DNA of 22,101 nt from JBKHJA01 sp046538375. Lineage in GTDB: Bacteria > Acidobacteriota > Aminicenantia > Aminicenantales > Aminicenantaceae. Below, piece after piece: positions 1-8,956 of this stretch. The stretch covers positions 1 to 22,101 of the forward strand of contig JBKHJA010000037.1 of the NCBI GenBank assembly GCA_046538375.1, read 5' to 3'. How positions within the stretch are numbered: position 1 is the stretch's first letter; each line of letters starts with the position of its first letter. Made by a program: the position numbers and the translations under genes. The notes below the pieces were generated by a model, which did not search any database, was not told the origin of the DNA, and was given only the letters and a program-made list of their open reading frames with translations.

Positions 1-1200
1 GGGTGTGGGAGTCTCACGTTCTTCCTCAGGTTCAAGTTCCACCAGCTCCGCGGTCAAAGTCTTCTCCTTTCCGTCACGAATGACCTTGATTTCCACTTTG
101 GTGCCGGGCTGAATATCGGCAATGGTGAAACTCAGATCATTTTTGTCCTCCACTGGTTCACCGTTGACTTCGATAATCACATCATGCCGCTTTATCCCCG
201 CCTTTTCTGCTGGAGTATCGGGTTCCACTTTGGTCACATAGGCCCCCTTCTTTGATTCGAGTTTAAGAAAGTCTTTGATATCTTCATTTATGTCTTGAAT
301 CTGAACACCTAAATATCCGCGGACCACCCTGCCTTTTTCTTTAAGCTGTTTGACGATTTTTTTAGCCAGATTGGAAGGAATGGCGAAGCCGATACCGATG
401 TTCCCTCCCGTTGGAGTCAAAATGTTGCTGGTGATGCCGATGACTTCTCCTTCCATGTTTACCAGAGGGCCGCCGCTGTTGCCCCGGTTTATGGCAGCAT
501 CGGTCTGGATAAAATCCTGATAATCAGGAACATTTAAACTCCCGGCCAGTTGGCGTCCTTTGGCACTGACAATACCTGCGGTCACCGTATGCTCCATTCC
601 CAGGGGATTACCGATAGCCATCACCCATTCTCCTACCCGAAGCTGGGATGAATCACCTAAACTGGCAAAAGGAAGACCATTGCCGTCCACTTTGAGCAAA
701 GCCAGATCTGTTTTGCTGTCAGTGCCCACAATTTCTGCTTTGTATTCGTTTCCGTCGACCGAAAAAACACTGACTTTGATGGCATTTTCCACAAGATGAT
801 TGTTGGTGATGATGTAGCCTTCTGAGTTTATCAAGAAGCCAGTTCCGTAAGCCGTGGAACGGAATTCTCTTTCTCTATCTTGAGGGATATCGAAGAATCT
901 TTCCCAAAAATCTTCAAAAGACCATTGTTCTCCAAAGCCTATGACTCTTCGCTTTTCCACTCTCTCAGCCTCAATCTTTAACACAGCAGGGCCCACTTTT
1001 TCTGCGGTGACCACAAAATCTGACTTTTTACTCAACTGAGGTGAGTCAGAGGCATAAAGAGGAGAGGAGAACGATGAAGAAGAGGGGACTTCTGAGAAAG
1101 AATCAGGAGAGTTTTTCTCCGGGAAATAGACAAAAACCAATCCGGCTATGAATATTCCCACAAAGAAACTCAGTAGAGCTATGATAAGAGTTCTTTTCAT
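1..1200 (-). CDS. htrA: HtrA/DegP-family periplasmic serine protease, 3' end cut by window edge
   Basis: Trypsin-like protease with a C-terminal PDZ domain, expected to degrade or chaperone misfolded envelope proteins. The visible 400 residues start with a short basic stretch and one membrane anchor (about residues 4-26), followed by a low-complexity Ser-rich linker. The protease domain shows the complete triad: His135 in ITNNHLV, Asp165 in TDLALL and Ser242 in GNSGGPL. A PDZ domain begins near residue 294 (RGYLGVQI carboxylate-binding loop) and ends around 390; the last residues seen are Glu/Pro-rich, so a linker and perhaps a second PDZ lie beyond the edge. The ATG start is preceded by GAGGAGG. 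Divergent from tmk. DegP, DegQ and DegS assignments cannot be separated on this sequence; family confidence is high. Confidence 0.95.
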   Translation of the reverse strand, partial: MKRTLIIALLSFFVGIFIAGLVFVYFPEKNSPDSFSEVPSSSSFSSPLYASDSPQLSKKSDFVVTAEKVGPAVLKIEAERVEKRRVIGFGEQWSFEDFWERFFDIPQDREREFRSTAYGTGFLINSEGYIITNNHLVENAIKVSVFSVDGNEYKAEIVGTDSKTDLALLKVDGNGLPFASLGDSSQLRVGEWVMAIGNPLGMEHTVTAGIVSAKGRQLAGSLNVPDYQDFIQTDAAINRGNSGGPLVNMEGEVIGITSNILTPTGGNIGIGFAIPSNLAKKIVKQLKEKGRVVRGYLGVQIQDINEDIKDFLKLESKKGAYVTKVEPDTPAEKAGIKRHDVIIEVNGEPVEDKNDLSFTIADIQPGTKVEIKVIRDGKEKTLTAELVELEPEEERETPTP

Positions 1201-1226
1201 TTTTTTCCTCCTCAAAGCTATTTACT

Positions 1227-1255
1227 AAATTAACACAGTCACAGGCAAAATTCAA
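1227..1255 (-). promoter_or_regulatory. possible weak sigma-70 promoter for the HtrA gene
   Basis: Reading the minus strand, TTGAAT, a 17-base spacer and TAATTT lie 27 bases before the start codon. The -10 match is poor, so this is only a candidate in the 241-base divergent gap 1201-1441. The many AT-rich hexamers there could give others. Confidence 0.25.
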
Positions 1256-1314
1256 TTCAAGTTGTGAGTGGAGTTTATCAATGACATATGTGAAACTCTG
1301 TGTCCAGGGAAAAG

Positions 1315-1341
1315 TTGCATTAATGTTCCGCAGCCTATAAT
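1315..1341 (+). promoter_or_regulatory. candidate sigma-70 promoter for tmk-PBP1A
   Basis: TTGCAT followed after 15 bases by a perfect TATAAT. The spacer is short, but the -10 is consensus and lies about 100 bases before the tmk start, pointing into the plus-strand pair. Confidence 0.4.
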
Positions 1342-1441
1342 ATATTTTTGACTTCAGAAATTTTTGCTTTTTTTTGGATGTGCGGGGATGATTATGGAAG
1401 TCAGGCGATTTTGCTTTGGGGCTGAAAAAGGATGTTGAATC

Positions 1442-2044
1442 ATGACACTGAAAAAAGGAATCCTGATCGTTTTGGAAGGAGTGGACGGGTCTGGCAAGAC
1501 CACCCAGGCGAAAATTCTGCTGGGCACCCTGCGGTCCAGAGGTTATGATGCGGTTTATTTTCGCGAGCCTTCCAGGGGAAAATGGGGAAAGATGATCAAA
1601 GAAAAGGCCCTCTATGCTGACTCCCTCTCTCCAGAAGAAGAATTGGCGCTGTTTCACAAGGATAGAAAAGAGAATGTGGAGAGAAACTTAAAGCCTGCCC
1701 TCGCCAGAAAGCAGGTGGTCATCCTGGACAGGTATTATTTTTCCACCATAGCCTATCAAGGAGCAAGAGGGATTGATCCGGCATGGATAAGACGAATAAA
1801 CGAGGAGTTTGCCGTCAAGCCTGATCTTGTATTTATCCTGGATATTGAAGCCAAAAAAGGACTAAAAAGGATAGAAGACAGAAAGAGGAAAGACAGGCTT
1901 TTCGAGCGGGAAGACTATCTGGATAAAGTTAGAGGTATATTCAAAGGCATGAAAGGAAAGAATATTGTCCATATCGACGGCCGGAGATCAGCAGAGAAAA
2001 TCAGCCAGGAAATAGAAAAAAAAGTTTTTGATTACATAGAATAA
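1442..2044 (+). CDS. tmk: thymidylate kinase (dTMP kinase)
   Basis: Phosphorylates dTMP to dTDP with ATP, in the cytosol, for dTTP synthesis. The 200-residue length is normal. The P-loop is GVDGSGKTTQ (residues 13-22); the dTMP-binding and DR motif is LDRYYFSTIAYQGARG; an Arg/Lys-rich lid follows around residues 140-160 (RKRKDRLFERED). The loop after the P-loop reads REPSRGKWG rather than the REPGGT of the E. coli type; a REP(S/T)xGxxG variant is known in part of the family, so this is a subgroup trait and not damage. ATG start, with AAAGGA about 10 bases upstream. It is followed after about 60 bases by the PBP1A gene on the same strand, probably co-transcribed. Confidence 0.93.
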   Translation: MTLKKGILIVLEGVDGSGKTTQAKILLGTLRSRGYDAVYFREPSRGKWGKMIKEKALYADSLSPEEELALFHKDRKENVERNLKPALARKQVVILDRYYFSTIAYQGARGIDPAWIRRINEEFAVKPDLVFILDIEAKKGLKRIEDRKRKDRLFEREDYLDKVRGIFKGMKGKNIVHIDGRRSAEKISQEIEKKVFDYIE

Positions 2045-2106
2045 GGAAAAGAAGTCGGTTCTCGTTTTCTAGACCTGGAAGTTGTAATTTGTTATATTTC
2101 TATTCT

Positions 2107-4518
2107 ATGGCTATAAAGAAGAAACTTATCGTCAGAATAAAAAAAATAAAGAAACCCACCAAACAAAAAGTCTTAAAGGCCGCTCTGGTCGCTTTTATTT
2201 TTGCTTCTGTATGTGTATTGGGAGGGATGCTTGGCGCCTATGTGGCCATCATCCAGAATCTTCCCTCCATATCCAAGCTGGAAAAATTTGAACCGCCTAT
2301 CATCACCTACATTTACTCCGGCGAGGGAGAGGTGATCGGTGAATATGCCCAGGAGAAGAGGATTGAAGTCGGTTTTAGGGAAATTCCGGAAATTTTGATA
2401 AAAGCCATTGTGGCCACAGAGGACCCCAGGTTTTACCGGCACGGAGGCATCGATTTTCGTGGAATATTAAGGGCCATAAAGGAGGATATCAAAGTCGGAA
2501 GACCGGGAAGGCTTCATGGAGGAAGCACCATCAGTCAGCAGCTGGCCAGAGAATTGTTTCTTCACCGCAGGCAGACGGTGAGAAGAAAATTGAAAGAGGT
2601 CATCCTCGCTCTTCAGATTGAAAAAAAGTATTCAAAAGATGAGATCCTGACCATGTACTGCAACCAGTTCAATCTGGGACACGGAGCCTATGGAGTGGAA
2701 TCAGCGGCTCAACTGTATTTTGGAAAGAAAGCCTCAGAACTGAATTTAGCAGAATCAGCCATGATTGTGGGCATATTAAGAGGCCCTTCCCTTTATTCTC
2801 CTTACCGAAGGCCTGAGCTGACTCTCCGCCGCCGAAACCATGTGATCAACAGGATGGCGGGGGAGAACTTTATAACCCGGGAAAAAGCAGCAGAGGCTAA
2901 AGAAAAATCCCTTGGTGTGCTCCCACTGCATAGAGAAGATTCGGAATTTTCTGCTTATTTCAGAGAGGAGGTCAGGAAGTTTCTGGAGAATAATTATGGT
3001 ATCGATGCTCTGTACAAAGAAGGTTTGAAAGTGTACACCACTTTAGACACCAATTTGCAGCGCTACGCTGAACAGGCTCTTCGAGAAGGGCTGCGCAGGC
3101 TCGACAAAAGAAAGGGATGGAGAAAAGACAAGAGAAATTTGCTGGATGAAGGGGTGGAAAATCTTGAAGAACTCGATCCCAAATTTCTCTCCACCTGGCT
3201 GAATCCCGCTTTGGAAGAAGGTGAAATCATTCAAGCTGTGGTGTTGTCCGTGGATAGAAGCAGAGCAGCGGTAAAGGTCAAAGATTATGAGGGAAAATTA
3301 ACAAACACTGACATCGCCTGGACAAAAACCAGGAATCTGAAGAACCTGATCAAGAGAGGGGATGTCATCCAGGTAGAAATCAAAAACATAAACCAAGCGG
3401 AGAAGGATCTTCTGGTCTCGCTTGACCAGGAGCCCATTCTGGAGGGGGCTTTTATAGCTGTGGAGCCCCGGACAGGCCAGATCAAGGCTATGGTAGGAGG
3501 ATATTCCTTCAAACGGCTTAAATTCAACCAGGCAACCCAGGCCTTGAGGCAGTCCGGCTCCGCCATCAAACCAATACTCTACACCGCGGCCCTGGAAAAC
3601 GGATTCACACCCGCCAGCATCATCATCGATGAACCCACCGAATTTATGGATGAATGGCTGGAAGAACCCTGGACCCCTGAAAATTATGACCATAAGTACA
3701 AGGGAGCAGTGACCGTCCGCAAGGGACTGGAGGAGTCCAGGAATATCGTAACCGCTAAGCTTCTGGAATACATTTCTCCTCATACCGGGGAAGAGTACTG
3801 TCAGAGGTTCGGGATCACCACTCCTGTGTATCCCTATCTTTCTTTAGCCCTGGGAGCATTTGAGGTGAGGCTGATCGAGCTTGTTTCTGCTTATACCGTT
3901 TTTCCCAATAGAGGCATCCGCATAGAGCCTTACTTCATTACCCGGATTGAAGATAAAGAAGGCAATATTCTGGAAGAGGCTAAAATGGAATCAGAAGAAG
4001 TGATTTCTCCTCAGATGGCTTACATGATGACTTATCTGCTGGAGGGAGTGGTGGATAGAGGAACAGCCCGGGCAGCAGCCTTTTTGGAGAAGCCTTTAGC
4101 CGGAAAAACCGGCACCACTGATGAGTACACAGATGCCTGGTTTATCGGATTTTCTCCCTCTCTATGTGCGGGAGTATGGGTGGGCCATGAAAAGGAAAAG
4201 GCTCCTATCGGAGAGAGACAATCGGGTGCGGTGGCTGCTCTTCCCATATGGATAGATTTTTTTCAAAAAATCATCCAGGAGGAAAAAGAGGCAGCAGAGG
4301 AAAATGGAGAAGAGGTCCCAGAGGAGGAGTTTGAGATGCCGCCCAACCTCAATTTTGTGGAGATTGACCGGAAAACGGGACTGCTGGCCACTCCTTTCTG
4401 TCTTTTCCCGTTCAAAGAGGTTTTTTTCCCTGGAACAGAGCCGGCCCGCTTCTGTTCACACGAGGATCATATGATGATTCTCGATTATTATTCTGTGGAT
4501 AAAGAAGAAGTCCAATGA
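2107..4518 (+). CDS. class A penicillin-binding protein (PBP1A-like, glycosyltransferase 51 plus transpeptidase)
   Basis: Bifunctional peptidoglycan synthase anchored in the inner membrane. Numbered from the ATG at 2107: basic cytoplasmic tail, membrane segment about 25-50, then the GT51 domain with catalytic Glu105 in ATEDPRFYRHGG, GGSTISQQLARELFL and the YCNQFNLGHGAYGVESAA block. A central OB-like insert (about 365-430) precedes the transpeptidase, which has all three motifs: Ser485-A-I-Lys488, Ser544-R-Asn546 and Lys667-T-G. It ends in a Glu-rich stretch and a short tail with two Cys. The start is uncertain: the ATG has no clear ribosome site, while an in-frame TTG at 2089 has GGAAG seven bases upstream and would add six residues. 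It converges on the next gene with 5 bases between the stops. Confidence 0.95.
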   Translation: MAIKKKLIVRIKKIKKPTKQKVLKAALVAFIFASVCVLGGMLGAYVAIIQNLPSISKLEKFEPPIITYIYSGEGEVIGEYAQEKRIEVGFREIPEILIKAIVATEDPRFYRHGGIDFRGILRAIKEDIKVGRPGRLHGGSTISQQLARELFLHRRQTVRRKLKEVILALQIEKKYSKDEILTMYCNQFNLGHGAYGVESAAQLYFGKKASELNLAESAMIVGILRGPSLYSPYRRPELTLRRRNHVINRMAGENFITREKAAEAKEKSLGVLPLHREDSEFSAYFREEVRKFLENNYGIDALYKEGLKVYTTLDTNLQRYAEQALREGLRRLDKRKGWRKDKRNLLDEGVENLEELDPKFLSTWLNPALEEGEIIQAVVLSVDRSRAAVKVKDYEGKLTNTDIAWTKTRNLKNLIKRGDVIQVEIKNINQAEKDLLVSLDQEPILEGAFIAVEPRTGQIKAMVGGYSFKRLKFNQATQALRQSGSAIKPILYTAALENGFTPASIIIDEPTEFMDEWLEEPWTPENYDHKYKGAVTVRKGLEESRNIVTAKLLEYISPHTGEEYCQRFGITTPVYPYLSLALGAFEVRLIELVSAYTVFPNRGIRIEPYFITRIEDKEGNILEEAKMESEEVISPQMAYMMTYLLEGVVDRGTARAAAFLEKPLAGKTGTTDEYTDAWFIGFSPSLCAGVWVGHEKEKAPIGERQSGAVAALPIWIDFFQKIIQEEKEAAEENGEEVPEEEFEMPPNLNFVEIDRKTGLLATPFCLFPFKEVFFPGTEPARFCSHEDHMMILDYYSVDKEEVQ

Positions 4519-4523
4519 CAGCC

Positions 4524-6206
4524 TCAATGCTTTTTCTTTTTCACTTTTTTTGAGCCGGATTTCGACTTGGTGCTGGAGGACGATGATTTCTTTGTTGGTG
4601 AAGAGGAACGCTTTGAACTGGAGTCTGAGCTGACCTTTTCGCGGGACGAGCTGCGGGATGAGCTTTCGCTGGATCGGCTTTTTATAGACTTACCACCGGA
4701 GATATAGCGGAAAATCCGGCCAAGAACAGAATCTGATTCCCTTGTTTTCCTTATATATCTGCTGTCTTTTTTTATGTATGTGCTGTCTCTGATTTCTGGA
4801 GATGAAGGATATCCGATTTTTCTTTTGATGATTCTTCTCTCTGAGGAGGGAGTAAGGCCACCGGCCTGGTCCTTTCTGACTTTCCTGATGTCGGCAGGGT
4901 GATATTCTTTTAGTGAGGACCGGCTCAGGGACTCTCTCAATTTTTCCACAGAAGAAGTTTCTTTTTTCCTGAGAAAAACCCTGTCTTTTCCCAGTTTCTC
5001 CAAGGAAATATCTTCCTTTGCCGGCCTTATGGAGACAGGTTTACGGTCAAGCTCGATCTTACCCAGGCCTTTGATCGACTCCTGAGATAAAGCCACTTTA
5101 GAGATGTTTGGAGATCTGAGTTGATTTTTGTGGATGACTGTTAGAACCCGGGAATCATGAGGATAATAAGCACCTTCGTACCGGTCGTAAAACACGTTGT
5201 TGATTATAACCACCGGGCGGTTGTAATAACTCAAAGGAGCCCAACCTATGTAATCATAGCCCCGGTACCAGCTTACCCAGGCTGGACCCCAGCGTATGGT
5301 GGGAATCCAGTACCAGCCTGCGCCTGCGCTCCAGTGCCATCTTCCGTAATGAAAAGTCACCCATCCCCAGGGTTCGTAGGGAAGCCAGGTCCAACCGCAC
5401 GCAGGAAGCCACAGCCAGCGGCCGTAGTGGTAAGGGCGCCAGTGAGGCTCGATTCCGCCGGGAACCCACACATAGCCGTAGGGCCTGATATAAGCCCAAT
5501 CTCCGTAAGCAGCCAGCTCGTATTCGAAATCCCCCAGTTCCTCAGGAAGGTATGTTTTTGCCAGGCGCTTCCGGGTTTGAGAATCTCTGTATTCGCTCCA
5601 GCGGTCAAAGCTGTCTTCAGCTACGGCATGGAAGGGAGCAGGCCGGGAATTGAAATGACCTTGTATGGCCTCCAATCTTTGCTCGTCCTTGACCAGCACA
5701 GATTCTGATTCACCGGCAGCTTCGATCAGCCCCTGGAAAACAAAGATTTCTGTTTCCCTTCCCTCTCTCATATCGATTCTGTACAGGCCTTTTTCTAAAA
5801 GATACACCGAGACATCGGGAGTGTGAATTTCAATGTCTTTTTCCTCTCCTAAAAAATCAATGCGGGAGTAAATATTCCCTGACCAGATTTGAATCTGAGT
5901 AAGGTCATTTCCCTTATCAGGGAGCTTTAAAAAATCGATTTTGGTGTTGTGGTCCAGACGAACATAATTTCCTTTTCCCAAGTAGATTTCTGCTCTGCCT
6001 TCTGTTGTTCCCAGTCTATCTCCTTCAGCTATGGGCATGTTCGCCACACCCTCCTCGTAACTGAGCTCAGCGGCTCGCTGGATGTAGGTTTTTCCGGTGA
6101 TATAACTCAACCGGGCAAAAGAATAGTCAGTATAGTTAATCTCTTCCGCATACAGCGAAGAGAATAAGAAAGCCAAGCCAACGGCCAAACCCACTGTTTT
6201 TCTCAT
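4524..6206 (-). CDS. exported FecR-like protein with DUF6600 Trp/Tyr/Pro-rich region and Ser/Lys tail
   Basis: Signal peptide at residues 1-20 (cut near YAEE). Residues about 37-190 look like a FecR-type beta domain (GDRLGTTEGRAEIYLGKGNYVRLD, then a second half ending in an EIFVFQGLIE strand). Residues 230-330 are extraordinarily rich in Trp, Tyr, Gly and Pro with a repeating pattern (YGDWAYIRPYGYVWVP, YGRWLWLP, YGRWHW, GWYWIP), the hallmark of the DUF6600 group. The last 60 residues are almost only Ser, Lys and Arg. The function of this family is not known to me; the sequence suggests a cell-envelope protein that binds a polymer or surface through the aromatic repeats. ATG with AGGAG upstream. 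It is monocistronic: its own promoter lies upstream and it faces the PBP gene tail to tail. Confidence 0.85.
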   Translation of the reverse strand: MRKTVGLAVGLAFLFSSLYAEEINYTDYSFARLSYITGKTYIQRAAELSYEEGVANMPIAEGDRLGTTEGRAEIYLGKGNYVRLDHNTKIDFLKLPDKGNDLTQIQIWSGNIYSRIDFLGEEKDIEIHTPDVSVYLLEKGLYRIDMREGRETEIFVFQGLIEAAGESESVLVKDEQRLEAIQGHFNSRPAPFHAVAEDSFDRWSEYRDSQTRKRLAKTYLPEELGDFEYELAAYGDWAYIRPYGYVWVPGGIEPHWRPYHYGRWLWLPACGWTWLPYEPWGWVTFHYGRWHWSAGAGWYWIPTIRWGPAWVSWYRGYDYIGWAPLSYYNRPVVIINNVFYDRYEGAYYPHDSRVLTVIHKNQLRSPNISKVALSQESIKGLGKIELDRKPVSIRPAKEDISLEKLGKDRVFLRKKETSSVEKLRESLSRSSLKEYHPADIRKVRKDQAGGLTPSSERRIIKRKIGYPSSPEIRDSTYIKKDSRYIRKTRESDSVLGRIFRYISGGKSIKSRSSESSSRSSSREKVSSDSSSKRSSSPTKKSSSSSTKSKSGSKKVKKKKH

Positions 6207-6225
6207 CGTTTTCTCCTTTCTCTAC

Positions 6226-6254
6226 ACTGTAACACCATGCAAATACTATGCCAA
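6226..6254 (-). promoter_or_regulatory. sigma-70 promoter for the DUF6600/FecR-like gene
   Basis: Minus strand reads TTGGCA, 17 bases, TACAGT. The predicted transcript start is about 13 bases before the ATG, giving a leader just long enough to hold the AAAGGAG ribosome site. Confidence 0.5.
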
Positions 6255-6334
6255 ATCCTCTCTCCTGGGATTTTGATAAGGGGTAAAAAATATGTCCTTT
6301 AAAGATGACGGGTGTATATCTGCGGGACGATATT

Positions 6335-7363
6335 CTATATCTTCCAGTATTTTTTCTGGATCTTAATAACAGGGGCCAATTCTTTCTCCAACCCCACAGA
6401 GGCTGGGGCCTGTATTTCCGGTTTTATCCCTTCACCTGCCATATGGAGCAGCACCTGTTTGACTCCTTCCTTGAGCCCCTGGAGGTCATAGCCTCCTTCC
6501 AGAGTGAACAGAATCCGGTCTTCGCAGTGTTGATGAGCCAGTGACAGAAGTTCTGAGGTTAAAGCTCCGAATCCATTCCCGCTCACTCTCATTCCTCCCA
6601 GTGGATCAGCTTCATGTATGTCGAATCCAGCAGAGACCAGGATGAATTCAGGCCTGTAAGCAGAAGCCACAGGGGAAAGGATGTTTTTAAAGATGAACAG
6701 ATAATCCTGGTCTTCTTTTCCTCCCGTGAGAGGCACGTTGACCGTAAACCCTTCACCTTGTCCGCTGCCTGTTTCATTCCAGGATCCGGTGCCCGGATAA
6801 TGAGGAAACTGATGAGTGGAAAAATAAAGGACATCGCTTCTCCGGTCAAAAGAGTGTTGAGTTCCGTTGCCGTGGTGGAGATCCCAGTCCACGATCAATA
6901 CACGTTCCAGGCCATATTTTTTTATCAAGTATTGAGCTCCGATAGCTATGTTGTTGAAGATGCAGAATCCCATAGCCCGGGAAGCCTCAGCATGGTGCCC
7001 GGGCGGCCGGACCAGAGCAAAGGCGCTGCTGACTTTTTGGTCCATGATGAAGTCCAGGGCCTTGAGGAGGCCGCCAGCAGCCAGCAGGGCCACCTGGTAG
7101 GATCGGGAGGAGGTGGCTGTGTCGGGATCGAGGATCACCCTGTCTTTTCCTGAGGTCTCTTTTATGGTCTGGATATATGAAGAGGAGTGAATCATCTCTA
7201 TCTCCTCTTGATGTGCTTCTCTGGGTTCTATTTCCACATAAGGAAAGGAGATTTCGCCGTCTATCATCCGGTAGATGACATCCAGTCTCTGGGGGTTTTC
7301 TACGTGGAAGGAGCCCATATTGTGCTCCATGTACCGGCGGTCTTTGACTATGCCTGTTTTCAT
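6335..7363 (-). CDS. histone deacetylase-superfamily amidohydrolase (AcuC / acetylpolyamine amidohydrolase-like)
   Basis: Zn-dependent deacetylase of the arginase/HDAC fold; bacterial members remove acetyl groups from polyamines, other small amines or protein lysines. From the start at 7363 (342 residues) all active-site parts are present: the His123-His124 charge relay in RPPGHHAEA, Zn ligands Asp161 and His163 in DWDLHHGNG and Asp253 in EADPLGG, and transition-state Tyr292 in EGGYD. The start at 7363 is chosen because TAGGAGG sits seven bases upstream; a 12-residue longer reading from 7399 has no such site. It follows the SSS transporter after 56 bases on the same strand, so the two are probably co-transcribed. 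The natural substrate cannot be told from sequence. Confidence 0.9.
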   Translation of the reverse strand: MKTGIVKDRRYMEHNMGSFHVENPQRLDVIYRMIDGEISFPYVEIEPREAHQEEIEMIHSSSYIQTIKETSGKDRVILDPDTATSSRSYQVALLAAGGLLKALDFIMDQKVSSAFALVRPPGHHAEASRAMGFCIFNNIAIGAQYLIKKYGLERVLIVDWDLHHGNGTQHSFDRRSDVLYFSTHQFPHYPGTGSWNETGSGQGEGFTVNVPLTGGKEDQDYLFIFKNILSPVASAYRPEFILVSAGFDIHEADPLGGMRVSGNGFGALTSELLSLAHQHCEDRILFTLEGGYDLQGLKEGVKQVLLHMAGEGIKPEIQAPASVGLEKELAPVIKIQKKYWKI

Positions 7364-7419
7364 GGTATTCCTCCTATAAAGGATACTCCCCATACCCAAA
7401 TCTCATTCAGGGAACAGCC

Positions 7420-8898
7420 TCACCTTTTTTTCTTTTTGGGGAAGAATTTTTCCAGTTGTTCAGGCTCTGGCTTTTTGGTCAGCAGGCTGACCACGATCAA
7501 AGAAAAAAGAGAGACCATCAAAGAGGGATAGATCAGGGGAATTCCCCATGGGTCTCCTTCAGGAGCTTTATCTGGAGGAAGAACCTCGGCCATTATCTTA
7601 AGAAAAATGCACACCGCTGTCCCTGAGATGATGGAGGCCAGTCCTCCGGCCTTGGTGGCCCTCTTCCAGGCCAGGGCAGCGATAAGGGCTGGAGTGATGG
7701 CAACCCCATAAATGGTGTAGGCGAAGTAAGCTGTCTGGAGCACGGAAGTGAGTCTCATGGCCAGCAGAAAAGCCAGAACGCCCAGCACCACCACAAAGAC
7801 TTTCTGGATGGCCACCATGGCGGTCTGGGAAGCATCTTTTTTAAGAAAGCGTTGATAGATATCCCGCATCACATTGGTGGAAGGAGAGAGGAGGTAGTTC
7901 ATGCCTGTGGAAATGACCACAGCGCAGGCCGCACCCAGAAGAAGAACACCCACCGGCGCAGGAACCAGGTGCCTGGCTGCCATGAGCACCATTTTTCCTC
8001 CTTCTTTGGGGATGGAAAGGTCAATCTGGTTGTGAAGCTTGCTGTACGCGAACACGGCTATCACCACCACCACTGTCTCCACGAATACGGTCCCTACAGT
8101 CCAGAGGATAACCGCATTGCGGGCATTTTTTGCGGTTCTGGCGCTGTAGAATTTTTGATACATGCTCTGAATCCCCATGAGAAGGAGCATGGTGGCCAGG
8201 AAATAGCCTCCCACTTTAAGGGCGGGATGGGCTCCGAACTGCTCGTTTACCACGGAAAAATAACCGGCATCCAGGGTTTGTGTCGCCTGGGGAAAGCCGC
8301 CTGCAGCCAGATAAACAAAAGGCACGGAGAGAAGACAGGCTAAAACGATGATGATGCCGTTGGGAAGATCGGTGTAAGCCACAGCCACCATCCCTCCCAG
8401 GGCAGTGAACAGGATGACAAAAAGAGCGGCAACGGTTGTTCCCACCGATTCAGGAATGGCGCCGTCGGTGGCCACGTTAAGAATAAATCCACCGGCCACA
8501 AACTGGTAGGAGACGATCACGGTGAAGGAGATGATAAGGGCCACGGCCCCGAACAGACGGGCTGCTGGGCCGTACCGCTCTTCCAGGATATCGCCGATGG
8601 TGTATTGGCCGAAGGTCCGAATTTTTGCGGCTAAAAAGAAGATCAGAATAATACCTACCCAGGCTCCGGCAGCCATCCACAGGGCCGAAAACCCGGCCTG
8701 GGCAGCAAATTCAGCCCCGGCGATGAAAGTCCCTGATCCTATCCAGGTACAGATCAGGGTAAAGACCATGACCGAGGTCTTAAGCCTCCGGCCAGCCACC
8801 ATAAAGTCGTCCTGGCTTTTGACCCTTTTGGAACGGTAAAAATTAAGGGCGGTGAGAACCAGAAGATAGGCTAGGATTATGTAAAGATACGCGGACAT
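7420..8898 (-). CDS. sodium:solute symporter (SSS) family transporter
   Basis: Integral membrane protein of 492 residues with about 13 hydrophobic segments spread along its length, starting with AYLYIILAYLLVLTALNFY, and a basic cytoplasmic C-terminal end (FFPKKKKR). The LeuT-fold SSS family couples Na+ entry to uptake of sugars, amino acids, short acids or vitamins. The GSGTFIAGAEFAAQAGFSAL segment near residues 54-75 (TM2 region) and the CTWIGSGT turn are typical of the family. Substrate is unknown; closeness to the deacetylase gene might hint at an acetylated amine or acetate-type solute, which is weak inference. ATG preceded by AAGGAGG five bases upstream. It lies 58 bases downstream of smc in the same direction. 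Confidence 0.9.
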   Translation of the reverse strand: MSAYLYIILAYLLVLTALNFYRSKRVKSQDDFMVAGRRLKTSVMVFTLICTWIGSGTFIAGAEFAAQAGFSALWMAAGAWVGIILIFFLAAKIRTFGQYTIGDILEERYGPAARLFGAVALIISFTVIVSYQFVAGGFILNVATDGAIPESVGTTVAALFVILFTALGGMVAVAYTDLPNGIIIVLACLLSVPFVYLAAGGFPQATQTLDAGYFSVVNEQFGAHPALKVGGYFLATMLLLMGIQSMYQKFYSARTAKNARNAVILWTVGTVFVETVVVVIAVFAYSKLHNQIDLSIPKEGGKMVLMAARHLVPAPVGVLLLGAACAVVISTGMNYLLSPSTNVMRDIYQRFLKKDASQTAMVAIQKVFVVVLGVLAFLLAMRLTSVLQTAYFAYTIYGVAITPALIAALAWKRATKAGGLASIISGTAVCIFLKIMAEVLPPDKAPEGDPWGIPLIYPSLMVSLFSLIVVSLLTKKPEPEQLEKFFPKKKKR

Positions 8899-8956
8899 GA
8901 ATTCCTCCTTTTTTTATGGATTCAAAAAAAGCCATTCTCCTTCCCCATTTTCTTCA

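Noticed and set aside
1577..1605. tmk loop REPSRGKWG as a damaged active site
   Set aside because: The variant loop is known in part of the family, and the P-loop, DR motif and lid are intact.
1103..1657. 184-residue minus-strand ORF spanning the htrA start and tmk
   Set aside because: Overlaps the starts of two well-supported genes in other frames and has no recognisable domain.
5157..5708. 183-residue plus-strand ORF
   Set aside because: Antisense shadow of the Trp/Tyr-rich region of the DUF6600 gene; its Pro/Ala/Val-rich text follows from that composition and it has no ribosome site.
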